From: Paracoccaceae bacterium
Lineage (GTDB): Bacteria > Pseudomonadota > Alphaproteobacteria > Rhodobacterales > Rhodobacteraceae
Reading direction: 5' to 3'
Length of the DNA: 58,756 nucleotides
NCBI GenBank assembly: GCA_947461435.1
Contig: CANHLE010000012.1
Span: 1 to 58,756, forward strand
Both the position numbers and the translations under genes were made by a program. The notes beneath the pieces were generated by a model. It was not told where the DNA came from. It did no database searches and saw nothing but the letters and a program-made list of their open reading frames with translations. Positions 35,486 through 44,841 of the stretch are shown here, piece after piece (position 1 is the first letter of the stretch; each line of letters starts with the position of its first letter).

Positions 35486-36946
35486 TTATTCGGCGGCCGA
35501 GGCTTCGGCTTCGGGGTCCCAGCCGGAAATCGCCTTGACCTCCAGAAACTCTTCAAGCCCAAGGATGCCACCTTCGCGGGCGCGGCCCGAAGATTTCACC
35601 CCGCCAAACGGAGAGCCCGCAGCGCGGCTTTTGCCGTTCGTCTGGACCATGCCCGATTTCAGGCGCAGGGCCATGCGGTTGCGTTTGGTCCCGTCGGTGG
35701 TTTGGACATAGTTGGTCAGACCATAGGGCGTATCATTCGCGATCTTGACGGCCTCTTCTTCGCCCTCAAAGGGGATCATGCACATCACGGGGCCAAAAAT
35801 CTCTTCGCGCTCGATGGTCATGCCGGGGGTGACATCGGCAAAGATCGTGGGCTTGACGTAAAAGCCCCGGTTGAACCCATCGGGCAATCCGGGCCCGCCC
35901 GCCACAAGCCGCGCGCCTTCGTCGATGCCCTTTTGGATGTAGCCCTGAATCTGGTCCCACTGCCGTTTGTTCACGACGGGGCCGATATGATCGCCCTCTT
36001 CGTGGGCCGATCCGACCTTGATGCTGTCGGCAACCTGCGCCGCAATTTGCACCGCGCGGTCATAGATCGCGCGTTCCACCAGCATGCGGCTGGGCGCGTT
36101 GCACGATTGGCCGGTGTTATCCATCATATGGCGTACACCGCGTTCCACGGCCATGTCATCGGCATCGGCGAAGATCACATTCGCACCCTTGCCCCCCAGT
36201 TCCAGCGTCACCCGTTTCAGCGTTTGCGCTGCGGCGGCAGAGATGGCTTTGCCCGCACGGGTGGAGCCGGTGAAGGAAATCATCTCTACATCAGGATGGG
36301 TGGACAGCTGGCTTCCGACACCGGCGCCATCGCCGTTCACCAGATTGAAGACGCCCGCCGGCAGACCGGCGTCATGGCAGAACTCGGCAAAGATCATCGC
36401 GTTCAGCGGCGATTCTTCTGAGGGTTTCAGAACACAGGTGCAGCCCGACAGGATTGCCGGAATGGCCTTGAGCGCGATCTGGTTCATGGGCCAGTTCCAA
36501 GGGGTGATCAGGCCGACCACACCGATGGGTTCCAGCGAGAGGCGGTCATTGGGCGCGTGGGGGCCGAGGGGCCGCACCCATTCGATCTGATCAAAGGCGG
36601 TCAGGAAATTGCTGGCGTGCCACGGCAGGCAAGGGGCTTGGCTGCCGCGGGCGTGATCCAAGGGAGAGCCCATTTCCATGGCAATGGCCTGAGCCAATTC
36701 TTCCTTGCGCGCCTCGTACTGTTCCAAGATCTTGACGACATAGGCCCGGCGGGTGGCGGGAGGCGTGGCGGACCAAGCGGGAAAGGCCGCCTTTGCGGCG
36801 GCGACTGCCGCGTCAGTATCGGCCTGCGATCCCAAAGAGATGACGGCGCAGCCCTCTTCGTTGGAGGGGTCGATGACGGTACAATCCCGCGCGAGCGAAG
36901 GGGCAACCCAAGCCCCGTTGATATAGAACTCCCGCTTCATCAGCAT
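35486..36946 (-). CDS. NAD(P)-dependent aldehyde dehydrogenase
   Basis: 486 residues. Canonical ALDH motifs are GLITPWNWPMNQI, the nucleotide-binding FTGSTRAGKAI, ELGGKGANVIF with the general-base Glu, and the catalytic cysteine in NTGQSCNAPSRM. EIFGPVMCMIPF is also typical. It oxidises an aldehyde to the acid. The ATG at 36946 has a GGGGGAG 7 nt upstream; an open frame further upstream is an artefact. It is divergent from a glycosyltransferase gene and may act with the Old Yellow Enzyme-type gene downstream, although a terminator separates them. Confidence 0.93.
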   Translation of the reverse strand: MLMKREFYINGAWVAPSLARDCTVIDPSNEEGCAVISLGSQADTDAAVAAAKAAFPAWSATPPATRRAYVVKILEQYEARKEELAQAIAMEMGSPLDHARGSQAPCLPWHASNFLTAFDQIEWVRPLGPHAPNDRLSLEPIGVVGLITPWNWPMNQIALKAIPAILSGCTCVLKPSEESPLNAMIFAEFCHDAGLPAGVFNLVNGDGAGVGSQLSTHPDVEMISFTGSTRAGKAISAAAAQTLKRVTLELGGKGANVIFADADDMAVERGVRHMMDNTGQSCNAPSRMLVERAIYDRAVQIAAQVADSIKVGSAHEEGDHIGPVVNKRQWDQIQGYIQKGIDEGARLVAGGPGLPDGFNRGFYVKPTIFADVTPGMTIEREEIFGPVMCMIPFEGEEEAVKIANDTPYGLTNYVQTTDGTKRNRMALRLKSGMVQTNGKSRAAGSPFGGVKSSGRAREGGILGLEEFLEVKAISGWDPEAEASAAE

Positions 36947-37108
36947 GATCCGACTCCCCCAACACGATGTTGCGCGCAGCGTGGCACCGCTTGCCCGGCA
37001 AGGCAAGCGTGCCAGCGCCCGTTTGATCAAGCTAAGCGACAGAATTCCCCGTTGGCGGGGGCGGGCAAATGGTGCAGAAGATAGCCCTGCCGACGAAGGG
37101 GGACCGCC

Positions 37109-38014
37109 GTGCTTGACCGTCTGAAACGCGCGATGAATTTGACACGGGTGGCCATTGTTCCCCCGCGCGCCCAGCCGGGGCGAACGGGGATTGCCGTGGT
37201 CGCCATCGTCAAGAACGAGGCGGGCTTTATCGCAGAATGGGCCCAGTTCCACGCGGCGGCGGGCGTGCAGCATTTCTATATCTATGACAATGGGTGCACC
37301 GATGGCACCATCGGCGCGCTGGCGCAGGCCCTGCCCGCTTCAATGGTGACGGTAATCCCGTGGAACCAGACGTTCCGGCTGGGGTTCTGGCAGGGCGAGG
37401 TGCACAATCAGATGCTGGCCTATGCCCATGCCACGCGCAACTTTGGTGGGTCTTATCGGTGGATGACCTGGATCGACATTGACGAGTTTCTGGTGCCCAA
37501 GACCGAAACCTTGACCGAAGCTTTGGCCCCCCTTCAGGACCATGCCATGATCAGCCTGCCGTGGCATATGTTCGGGCGCGGGGGGCATAAGGCGGCGCCC
37601 AAGGGCGGGGTGGTGCCGAATTATCTGGCGCGCAATCCTGACCCGATGGCAAAATCTTTGTTGAAATTCAAGGTGATCTGCGATCCCTGCCAGGTGACAG
37701 CCTGCAAGGTGCATTGGATGGAGGTGAACGGGCGGACCGACAGTGTGAATGACCGGGGGGTCATTGCCACCCTGAAAGGCCGCGATGCGCCCGGATTTTA
37801 TTCGGCCGACCGGATTCAGTTGAACCACTATTACACGCGATCAGACGAGGACCTGCAGCGGAAAATGGCTCGCGGGTCGAACATGACGGTGGCGCAGGCC
37901 GCGCATGAACGCCGGATGATGCGCAAGGTGGCCGCCATTGAGGCGGCAGAAATTGACGACACGACCGCAGCCCTGTGGTGGGCAAAGTATCGAAAGGATG
38001 TCATACAGTCCTAA
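37109..38014 (+). CDS. GT2/GT92-type glycosyltransferase
   Basis: 301 residues. AVVAIVKNEAGFIAEWAQFH, the segment FYIYDNGCTDGT and the metal-binding WIDIDEFLVPK with a D-x-D are typical of glycosyltransferase family 2/92 proteins that build surface glycans. It has no signal peptide and would act in the cytosol. It begins at a GTG at 37109 preceded by GAAGGGGG. It is followed by an FkbM methyltransferase on the same strand, which could methylate a sugar. Both lie far from the main polysaccharide locus. Confidence 0.87.
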   Translation: MLDRLKRAMNLTRVAIVPPRAQPGRTGIAVVAIVKNEAGFIAEWAQFHAAAGVQHFYIYDNGCTDGTIGALAQALPASMVTVIPWNQTFRLGFWQGEVHNQMLAYAHATRNFGGSYRWMTWIDIDEFLVPKTETLTEALAPLQDHAMISLPWHMFGRGGHKAAPKGGVVPNYLARNPDPMAKSLLKFKVICDPCQVTACKVHWMEVNGRTDSVNDRGVIATLKGRDAPGFYSADRIQLNHYYTRSDEDLQRKMARGSNMTVAQAAHERRMMRKVAAIEAAEIDDTTAALWWAKYRKDVIQS

Positions 38015-38165
38015 AGGACGAAGGTGACAGGCGGCGAAGACTTGGTCTTTTGCCGAAGACGAGGGCCCGTTGAATTCGCCGGTTCGCGGCGGTTTCAGGC
38101 ATTTTTTGGGGCCGGACAGATATTTTCAATGGGCCTTGATCGGCGCGGCATCGAAAGGATGACGC

Positions 38166-38828
38166 ATGAATTTGAAGAAGGTTTTGAAGCGCTGGGGCGG
38201 CAATTTGGTGTATCGTTTGCGCCCCGGCCGCGCCCAGCACGTGCGCGATGTGACCATCGCGGAATTTCTGACCTTGGGGCCGGATGACATTGCCATTGAT
38301 TGCGGGGCGAACCTGGGCGTCATTACAACGGTCATGGCCCGGTCGGGCGCGCAGGTGCATGCGTTTGAACCCAATCCCGACGCCTTTGCCAGCCTGAAGG
38401 AAAAGGTGGGCGGTCTGGCCAATGTGCATCTGCATCAGCAGGCCGTGCTGGATAAACCCGGCACCCTTCGGCTGTATCTGCATCTGAATTATGCGCGCAA
38501 CCCCGAACGGTTTTCGCAAGGGTCCAGCCTGATTTCTGAAAAGCGCAATGTCGATGAAAACCACGGGGTGGATGTGGAAGTGATCGATCTATGCCAGTTC
38601 ATCGAAGGATTGGGCCGCCCGGTCAAACTGTTGAAGATCGACATCGAGGGCGCGGAATATGCCGTTTTGCACGCCATGCTGGACCGCGGGACGATTGATC
38701 TGGTGGAAAAGGTGTTCGTGGAAACCCACGCGCATGCGATAGCCTCGTTGAAAGACACCGACCTGCGGTTGCGCCAGCGTATCGCAGAGCGGGGGCTGGG
38801 TGGGAAAATAGACCTGAATTGGATCTGA
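38166..38828 (+). CDS. FkbM-family SAM-dependent methyltransferase
   Basis: 220 residues. The SAM-binding motif AIDCGANLGVITTVMARSG, acidic loop VHAFEPNPDAF and the FkbM hallmark LLKIDIEGAEYAVL are clear. These enzymes O-methylate sugars or polyketides, and the neighbour is a glycosyltransferase. A 150-bp spacer separates it from that gene; no terminator is visible. The sequence AAAGGATG before the start is repeated near the end of the upstream gene, so it may be coincidental. Confidence 0.9.
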   Translation: MNLKKVLKRWGGNLVYRLRPGRAQHVRDVTIAEFLTLGPDDIAIDCGANLGVITTVMARSGAQVHAFEPNPDAFASLKEKVGGLANVHLHQQAVLDKPGTLRLYLHLNYARNPERFSQGSSLISEKRNVDENHGVDVEVIDLCQFIEGLGRPVKLLKIDIEGAEYAVLHAMLDRGTIDLVEKVFVETHAHAIASLKDTDLRLRQRIAERGLGGKIDLNWI

Positions 38829-38928
38829 GATCTGGGAAATTCGTTCTATTTTCGCAAAGGCTTCTGCCACCAGGTGAAATATTGTTCCAAGTTGCCTATA
38901 TTGCGCGCAGCAAACCACGAGGAACCCC

Positions 38929-39585
38929 ATGTCCATCCGCATCAATGACATTGCCCCCGATTTCACCGCGCAGTCCACTGCCGGACAGATCAAGTTTCAC
39001 GATTGGCTTGATGGCTCTTACGCCATCATCTTCAGCCACCCGCGCGATTTCACGCCCGTGTGCACCACAGAATTCGGTGCCGTGGCGCAACTGGCTGCGG
39101 AATGGAAAAAGCGCAACACCAAGGTGATTGGCGTTTCGGTGGATTCGGTCGAAGACCACGGCAAATGGAAGCGCGACATCGAGGCGTTTTCTGGCGCCGC
39201 TGCCGACTTTCCGATTATTGACGACACCTCGCTGACCGTGGCGAAGGCCTATGACATGCTTCCGGCCGAATATTACCTGCCGCAAGAAGGCCGCACCCCC
39301 GCGAACACGGCGACGGTTCGGACAGTTTACATCATCGGGCCGGACAAGAAGGTGCGGCTGACGATGACCTATCCCATGTCGGTGGGTCGCAATTTCGCCG
39401 AGATTCTGCGGGCGCTGGATGCGGTTCAGGCCACCGATGGCGTGCCTTTTGCGACCCCTGCCAACTGGGTGCCCGGGCAGGATGTGATCGTGGCCCTGTC
39501 GGTTTCCACCGAAGACGCGACGGCAAAATTTGGCGCGCTGGATATCAAGTTGCCCTATCTGCGCTTTGCCAAGCGCCCGGTGTAA
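38929..39585 (+). CDS. 1-Cys peroxiredoxin (Prx6/AhpC-like)
   Basis: 218 residues. The N-terminal thioredoxin fold carries the peroxidatic Cys45 in FSHPRDFTPVCTTEFG, and the C-terminal region with VLPAEYYLPQEGR-like and TFTYPMSVGRNF-like segments fits Prx6-type 1-Cys enzymes. It reduces peroxides. ATG at 38929 follows GAGGAA. A strong terminator follows directly. Confidence 0.92.
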   Translation: MSIRINDIAPDFTAQSTAGQIKFHDWLDGSYAIIFSHPRDFTPVCTTEFGAVAQLAAEWKKRNTKVIGVSVDSVEDHGKWKRDIEAFSGAAADFPIIDDTSLTVAKAYDMLPAEYYLPQEGRTPANTATVRTVYIIGPDKKVRLTMTYPMSVGRNFAEILRALDAVQATDGVPFATPANWVPGQDVIVALSVSTEDATAKFGALDIKLPYLRFAKRPV

Positions 39586-39590
39586 CAAAG

Positions 39591-39613
39591 CGGGGCCTTC
39601 GGGCCCCGTTTTT
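39591..39613 (+). terminator. Rho-independent terminator after the peroxiredoxin
   Basis: CGGGGCC (39591-39597), TTCG loop, GGCCCCG (39602-39608), then five T (39609-39613). It is a textbook intrinsic terminator 5 bp after the stop. It ends at the last base of the convergent dadA stop codon. Confidence 0.93.
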
Positions 39614-40914
39614 CATTCTGCCGGATGCAAAACCCCGGCTCTGGTGGCGCGCTTGGGCCTGCGCTGATAGCGGGCATATCCCAGATCACGGGTTTCGATG
39701 GCGCTGGCCCGGCCCGAGATGACATCGGCCAGAACCGCGGCAGAGCCTGCTGCCATCGTCCATCCCAAGGTGCCGTGCCCGGTGTTCAAAAACAGGTTCC
39801 GGACGGTAGAGCGGCCAACGATTGGTGTGCCATCAGGTGTCATCGGGCGCAGACCCGTCCAAAAGGTGGCCTGCGATTGATCGCCCGCGCCGCCAAACAG
39901 ATCTTCGACCGAATGGACCAGCGTCGCCTTGCGCTTTGCGGGCAGGCTGCTGGAAAATCCCGCGATTTCGGCCATGCCGCCCACGCGAATCCGGTCGCCC
40001 AGACGGGTGATTGCGATCTTGTGCGTCTCGTCCATGACGGTGGAGAGGGGGGCCAAAACCTCGTCCACGATGGGGAGGGTAATGGAATAGCCTTTGACCG
40101 GATAGACCGGCAGGCGCATGCCAAGACCCTTGGCCAGAACAGGTGAATAGCTGCCCAAGGCCAGAACAAAACTGTCGGCCGTGAGGCGGCCCGCGCTGGT
40201 ATGCACGGCGGTAATGCGGTCTGCCTCTTTTTCCAGACCAAGAACCGACAAGCTATAACGGAAGGTCACACCGGCCGCGGTGGCCATTTCGGCCAGACGC
40301 GTGGTGAACTTGAAACAATCGCCGGTTTCATCGCCGGGCAGGCGCAGGCCGCCGGCAAGTTTGTCGCGGTTGGGCGCAAGGCCGGGTTCGGCGGCCACGC
40401 AGCCATCGGCATCCAGCATCTCGAATGGGACGCCATCGGCCTTGAGAACCTTGATGTCCTTGGCGGCCGCGTCGACCTGTTTCAGGGTGCGGAAAACTTG
40501 CAAGGTGCCTTGTGTACGCTCGTCATAAGTAATGCCGGTTTCGGCGCGCAGATCCTTTAGGCAATCGCGTGAGTATTCGGCCAGACGCAGCATGCGTCCC
40601 TTGTTCACCTCGTAGGCGGCGGCGGTGCAGTTCATCAACATCCGCGCCATCCATTCGATCTTGAACAGATCCGGGCGCGGCTGGATGATCAGCGGCGAAT
40701 GTTGCATGAACATCCACTTCAACGCCTTGAGCGGGATGCCGGGTGCCGCCCAAGGACTGGCATAACCGGGGCTGATCTCTCCGGCGTTGGCAAAGGAGGT
40801 TTCCAAGGCCGGACCCGGCTGGCGATCGATCACCGTGACCTCATGGCCCGCTTTGGCCAAATACCAAGCCGAGGTGACGCCGATAACACCCGCCCCCAAG
40901 ATCACGATCCGCAT
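39613..40914 (-). CDS. dadA: D-amino-acid dehydrogenase
   Basis: 433 residues, an FAD-dependent amine dehydrogenase. [31 protein letters not shown] is the FAD-binding start, and [20 protein letters not shown] is a DadA signature; the C-terminus has [13 protein letters not shown] and [12 protein letters not shown]. It oxidises D-amino acids, often D-alanine, at the membrane. No racemase gene lies beside it here. Convergent with the peroxiredoxin. Confidence 0.93.
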   Translation of the reverse strand: MRIVILGAGVIGVTSAWYLAKAGHEVTVIDRQPGPALETSFANAGEISPGYASPWAAPGIPLKALKWMFMQHSPLIIQPRPDLFKIEWMARMLMNCTAAAYEVNKGRMLRLAEYSRDCLKDLRAETGITYDERTQGTLQVFRTLKQVDAAAKDIKVLKADGVPFEMLDADGCVAAEPGLAPNRDKLAGGLRLPGDETGDCFKFTTRLAEMATAAGVTFRYSLSVLGLEKEADRITAVHTSAGRLTADSFVLALGSYSPVLAKGLGMRLPVYPVKGYSITLPIVDEVLAPLSTVMDETHKIAITRLGDRIRVGGMAEIAGFSSSLPAKRKATLVHSVEDLFGGAGDQSQATFWTGLRPMTPDGTPIVGRSTVRNLFLNTGHGTLGWTMAAGSAAVLADVISGRASAIETRDLGYARYQRRPKRATRAGVLHPAE

Positions 40915-41092
40915 GAGATTCCCTTTCGCCTGACACTGCGGTGCAAGATACGCAATTTCCTTGGCGGTTCTTGGGAATTACGGGGCCCTTTGGTGGCAAT
41001 ATTCGAAGAAAAACGCGATATTTGGTAATTTGTCGCAAGGAACGATTGCCTTGCGGCAGAATAGCCGAAGGTTTCCTTTTGAAGGCGACATG

Positions 41093-41124
41093 AAAAAGGC
41101 CCCGGAAAACCGGGGCCTTTCCTT
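41093..41124 (-). terminator. Rho-independent terminator after pnp
   Basis: An 11-bp stem (41095-41105 with 41110-41120) with an AAAA loop, and on the minus strand a T run at 41097-41093. It follows the pnp stop by about 15 bp. On the plus strand TTTCCTTTC follows, so it may act in both directions. Confidence 0.9.
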
Positions 41125-41138
41125 TCGTTGAAACGCGA

Positions 41139-43280
41139 TCAGCCTTCGGCCGATTCGTCTTTCTTTTCAATGATCTCGGCACCGCTTTCCTGATCGACCA
41201 TCTTCATGCCAAGGCGGACCTTGCCGCGCTCGTCAAAGCCCAGAAGTTTGACTTTGACGTCCTGACCTTCCTTGAGATGCTCGTTCGGGTGGTTCAGGCG
41301 CTTGGACGCGATTTGGCTGACATGCACCAGACCGTCGCGCTTGCCGAAGAAGTTCACGAAAGCGCCGAAATCGACCAGTTTCACCACTTTGCCGGTGTAG
41401 ATCTGACCAATTTCCGGCTCTGCCACGATCGACCAGATCATGTCATAGGCCTTCTTGATGTTTTCGGCCGAAGACGAGGCGATCTTGATGATGCCTTCGT
41501 CGTTGATATCCACCTTGGCGCCGGAAAGTTCGACGATCTCGCGGATGACCTTGCCGCCCGATCCGATGACTTCGCGGATTTTGTCGGTGGGGATCTGCAG
41601 GGTTTCGATCTTGGGCGCATATTCCGAGAAGCCCTGAGGCGCGGAGAGCGCCTTGTTCATCTCGGCCAGAATATGCAGACGGCCATCTTTGGCTTGGGCC
41701 AAAGCCTGCGCCATGATTTCCGGGGTGATCCCGGCCACCTTGATATCCATCTGCATCGTGGTGATGCCTGCCGCAGTTCCGGCAACCTTGAAGTCCATAT
41801 CGCCCAGGTGATCTTCGTCGCCCAGGATGTCGGTCAAGACGGCCCAGCGGCCATCATCTTCAAGGATCAGACCCATGGCCACGCCGGCAACTGGTGCCTT
41901 CAGCGGAACGCCCGCATCCATCATCGACAAGGAACCACCGCAGACCGACGCCATTGAGGACGAGCCGTTGGATTCGGTAATTTCAGAGACAACGCGCACG
42001 GTATAGGGGAAATCGGTTGCCGCAGGCAAGACCGCCTGAAGCGCACGCCATGCCAGTTTGCCATGGCCGATTTCGCGACGTCCGGGGCTGCCGACACGGC
42101 CCACTTCGCCCACCGAATAGGGAGGGAAGTTGTAGTGCAGCATGAAGTTGGACCGGTGATTGCCGTTCAGGGCATCGATGATCTGTTCGTCTTCGCCGGT
42201 GCCAAGGGTGGTGACAACCAAGCCTTGGGTTTCGCCGCGTGTGAACAGGGCCGAGCCATGAGCGCGCGGCAGGATGCCGGTTTCCGACACGATCGGACGC
42301 ACGGTTTTGTTGTCGCGCCCGTCAATCCGCGCGCCACCGTTGATGATGTCGCCGCGCAGGATCGAAGATTCCAGCTTCTTGATGGCCGAACCAAGGTTGA
42401 TGTCGGCGAGGTCAGCCTCGGTCAAGGCCGCCTTGACGATCGCCACGGCGGCAGAGATGGCGTTTGTACGCTCTTGCTTGTCTTTGATCGCAAAAGCAGC
42501 GCGCATCTGCACTTCACCGGCGGCTTTCACCTTGGCGTACAAATCCGAATAGTCTGGCGGTGCGAAACCAAAGGGTTCTTTGGCCGAGTTCTCAGCAAAG
42601 TCGATGATCAGGTCGATCACAGGCTGCATCGCCTCGTGGCCGAACTTCACAGCGCCCAGCATTTCGTCTTCGGTCAACTCGTAAGCTTCAGATTCAACCA
42701 TCATCACGGCGTCTTTGGTGCCGGCGATGACCAGATCAAGGCGCTGATCAGGCTTGAGACGCAGTTGCGTCATGTCGTCCATTTCCGGGTTCAGCACATA
42801 GGCGCCGTTCACAAAACCAACGCGGGCAGCCCCGATGGGGCCCATGAACGGAACGCCGGAGATGGTCAGCGCGGCAGAGGCCGCGATCATCGCCACGATG
42901 TCGGGGTCATTGACAAGGTCGCAGGACAGAACGGTGGCCATAACCAGCACTTCGTTCTTGAAGCCGTCCACGAACAGCGGGCGGCAGGGACGGTCGATCA
43001 GGCGCGAAACCAGCGTTTCCTTTTCCGAAGGACGCGCTTCACGCTTGAAAAAACCGCCGGGAATTTTGCCCGCGGCATAGTATTTTTCTTGGTAGTGCAC
43101 GGTCAGCGGGAAAAAGTCCTGCCCCGGCTTTGCAGATTTCGCGAAGGTCACGTTGGCCATGACCGAAGTTTCGCCCAAAGTGGCGATGACCGAGCCATCA
43201 GCCTGACGGGCAACCTTGCCCGTTTCCAGCGTCAGCGTTTCACGGCCCCACTGGATGGATTTTTTCGTAACGTTGAACAT
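41139..43280 (-). CDS. pnp: Polyribonucleotide nucleotidyltransferase (PNPase)
   Basis: 713 residues. Two RNase PH domains are followed by KH ([20 protein letters not shown]) and S1 ([20 protein letters not shown]) RNA-binding domains, the full-length PNPase plan. It degrades RNA 3' to 5' using phosphate. ATG at 43280 has an AGGGAA upstream. It is on the minus strand, 173 bp downstream of an alkD-like gene, and not adjacent to rpsO as in most proteobacteria. Confidence 0.97.
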   Translation of the reverse strand: MFNVTKKSIQWGRETLTLETGKVARQADGSVIATLGETSVMANVTFAKSAKPGQDFFPLTVHYQEKYYAAGKIPGGFFKREARPSEKETLVSRLIDRPCRPLFVDGFKNEVLVMATVLSCDLVNDPDIVAMIAASAALTISGVPFMGPIGAARVGFVNGAYVLNPEMDDMTQLRLKPDQRLDLVIAGTKDAVMMVESEAYELTEDEMLGAVKFGHEAMQPVIDLIIDFAENSAKEPFGFAPPDYSDLYAKVKAAGEVQMRAAFAIKDKQERTNAISAAVAIVKAALTEADLADINLGSAIKKLESSILRGDIINGGARIDGRDNKTVRPIVSETGILPRAHGSALFTRGETQGLVVTTLGTGEDEQIIDALNGNHRSNFMLHYNFPPYSVGEVGRVGSPGRREIGHGKLAWRALQAVLPAATDFPYTVRVVSEITESNGSSSMASVCGGSLSMMDAGVPLKAPVAGVAMGLILEDDGRWAVLTDILGDEDHLGDMDFKVAGTAAGITTMQMDIKVAGITPEIMAQALAQAKDGRLHILAEMNKALSAPQGFSEYAPKIETLQIPTDKIREVIGSGGKVIREIVELSGAKVDINDEGIIKIASSSAENIKKAYDMIWSIVAEPEIGQIYTGKVVKLVDFGAFVNFFGKRDGLVHVSQIASKRLNHPNEHLKEGQDVKVKLLGFDERGKVRLGMKMVDQESGAEIIEKKDESAEG

Positions 43281-43452
43281 TGATCGTTCCCTATGTGAGA
43301 GCATCCACGGCCCCTGCCGCGTCTCCCGTTTGCATAGCGGCCCCATTGCCGCCGCCCCCTATCCTTTGCATGTGGCCGGGGGCATGGCCTCACGTCGCAG
43401 ATTGCGGGCGCATACAGCAAAAGGACGGGTTTGGGAAGCGTGGATATGCGGC

Positions 43453-44118
43453 CTATCCCGCGCGGCGCACCATCTCGGCGATCCACAGCGGTGCGAAGGG
43501 CGAGGTGCAGCCTTTGGGCGTGGGATAATCGCGGTAAATGCCCAGACGTTCCCCAAGGTCGATCGCCCGGGCCCGCAAGGCGGGGTGGTGGATCCCGATG
43601 GTGGCCATCGTGGTGTTCATGGTCCATTGCACCGCGTCTGGGGCCTGTGGCATCTCGGCCTCTATCCGATCAAGAAGGGCCGACATATCAAGGCCTTGAG
43701 GGGATTTTTGGACGCGTTCGGCGGTCAAACTCCAATAGGCGCGAGCGGCCATGGGATGCAGATCATGCTCCCATGCCAGACGCAGGGCTTCCTTGTCCGG
43801 ATGCTGTTTCACGATATAGGAGTTGAGCCAGTCGGACACCCACAAAAAGCTGTTGGAGCGCACGAGACCTTCGACCTCTTGCAGGCTGAGCGTCTTGGGT
43901 TTCACGATCAGAACGGCCAAAAGCCGCGCATCGACATTGCCCGTCGCCCAAAGCTGCTGGGCCAGCGCGGGGTTGATCTTGATGGCCTTTGCCAAGGTTC
44001 GGATGTCGCCCAAAGGGACGCCGAATTGCGCGCCGGCTGCGCCGTTCTTTTCATTTCGGGCAAATACGGCAGGCTCTGACAGGCTTTGCAGTCGAACCAT
44101 CACCTCGTCTAGCGTCAT
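43453..44118 (-). CDS. AlkD-like DNA alkylation repair HEAT-repeat protein
   Basis: 221 residues, mostly helical repeats. The pattern with LGDIRTLAKAIKINPALAQQLWATGNVDARLLAVLI and the second repeat with SNSFLWVSDWLNSYIVKQHP fits the DNA_alkylation (AlkD) family, which removes alkylated bases in DNA by a HEAT-like scaffold. It sits between rpsO and pnp on the same strand, an unusual place. A terminator follows rpsO just upstream, so it may have its own promoter. Enzyme activity is not proven from sequence. Confidence 0.8.
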   Translation of the reverse strand: MTLDEVMVRLQSLSEPAVFARNEKNGAAGAQFGVPLGDIRTLAKAIKINPALAQQLWATGNVDARLLAVLIVKPKTLSLQEVEGLVRSNSFLWVSDWLNSYIVKQHPDKEALRLAWEHDLHPMAARAYWSLTAERVQKSPQGLDMSALLDRIEAEMPQAPDAVQWTMNTTMATIGIHHPALRARAIDLGERLGIYRDYPTPKGCTSPFAPLWIAEMVRRAG

Positions 44119-44164
44119 GTTAGCCCTCGACCCCTTTTGCGCAGGTCACGATAGCACACCTATG

Positions 44165-44204
44165 GGCAAAAATGCAAAACGCCCGCAGCTTTCGCGCGGG
44201 CGTT
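44165..44204 (-). terminator. Rho-independent terminator after rpsO
   Basis: AACGCCCGC (44178-44186) pairs with GCGGGCGTT (44196-44204). Reading the minus strand, the stem is followed by TTTTGCATTTTTG (44177-44165). It lies 20 bp after the rpsO stop and 46 bp before the AlkD-like start. Confidence 0.88.
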
Positions 44205-44224
44205 CAAGGTCACGCGTGACCAGA

Positions 44225-44494
44225 TTAACGACGCAGACCCAAACGGCCGATCAGCGAGGTGTAACGGCCTTCGTCTTTGGACTTCACATAATCCAGAAGC
44301 TTGCGGCGCTGGGCCACCATCATCAACAGGCCGCGACGCGAATGGTTGTCTTTCTTGTGCGACTTGAAGTGCTCGGTCAGCGTTGCGATCCGGCTGGAGA
44401 GAATGGCAACCTGCACTTCGGGCGAACCGGTGTCGCCTTCTTTGGTTGCGTATTCCTTGATCAGGCGGGCTTTTTCTTCGACAGTGATCGACAT
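44225..44494 (-). CDS. rpsO: 30S ribosomal protein S15
   Basis: 89 residues, the exact normal length. Sequence from [15 protein letters not shown] through [17 protein letters not shown] to [19 protein letters not shown] is unmistakable S15. It binds 16S rRNA early in 30S assembly. ATG at 44494 has AAAGGA upstream. A strong terminator follows. Usually pnp follows directly; here an AlkD-like gene intervenes and no truB gene lies upstream within the window. Confidence 0.98.
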   Translation of the reverse strand: MSITVEEKARLIKEYATKEGDTGSPEVQVAILSSRIATLTEHFKSHKKDNHSRRGLLMMVAQRRKLLDYVKSKDEGRYTSLIGRLGLRR

Positions 44495-44841
44495 CGGATA
44501 TCCTTTCGGGTTTGAGGTGACGGCGCAGGCCGGGATGTCGTCCAGCAAGGCCCTTGACCACGGCCATTTCTGGCTGCGGATGGCGGCGTATAGGGGCATT
44601 TGGCGCAAAAGGGAAGCGTTTTTTGCCCCCGCAGTGGGCCGCGCGCAGACAGCGGCCCCCGGAGGCGGTGTGTTCACATGAATGAAAATCTGCTTAAAAT
44701 TACCGGATCAGCGCGATAGATAATTGGCGCTGTTCATGATAGGAATGTTCCGTGGTTTTGCATCATTTACAGGTGCTTAGGTGCAACAATGGTTAACGGG
44801 TGAGACCAGGGTTGCGGTGGTGATTGTGCGGAGGGTAAAAA
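44495..44841. other. Intergenic region between divergent rpsO and RTX genes
   Basis: 347 bp with no convincing gene. It must contain the rpsO promoter on the minus strand and the RTX gene promoter on the plus strand. A tandem AGGTGC pair lies near 44772-44785. A 13-codon plus-strand frame beginning at 44678 is too short to call. I could not assign promoter boxes. Confidence 0.5.

Noticed and set aside
44678-44719. A 13-codon frame before the RTX gene that might be a leader peptide
   Set aside because: Too short to judge, lacks regulatory codon runs and no attenuator follows.
44728-44753. Two GTTC words that suggested a LexA box
   Set aside because: The spacing between them is 11 bp, not the 7 bp of the alphaproteobacterial LexA site.
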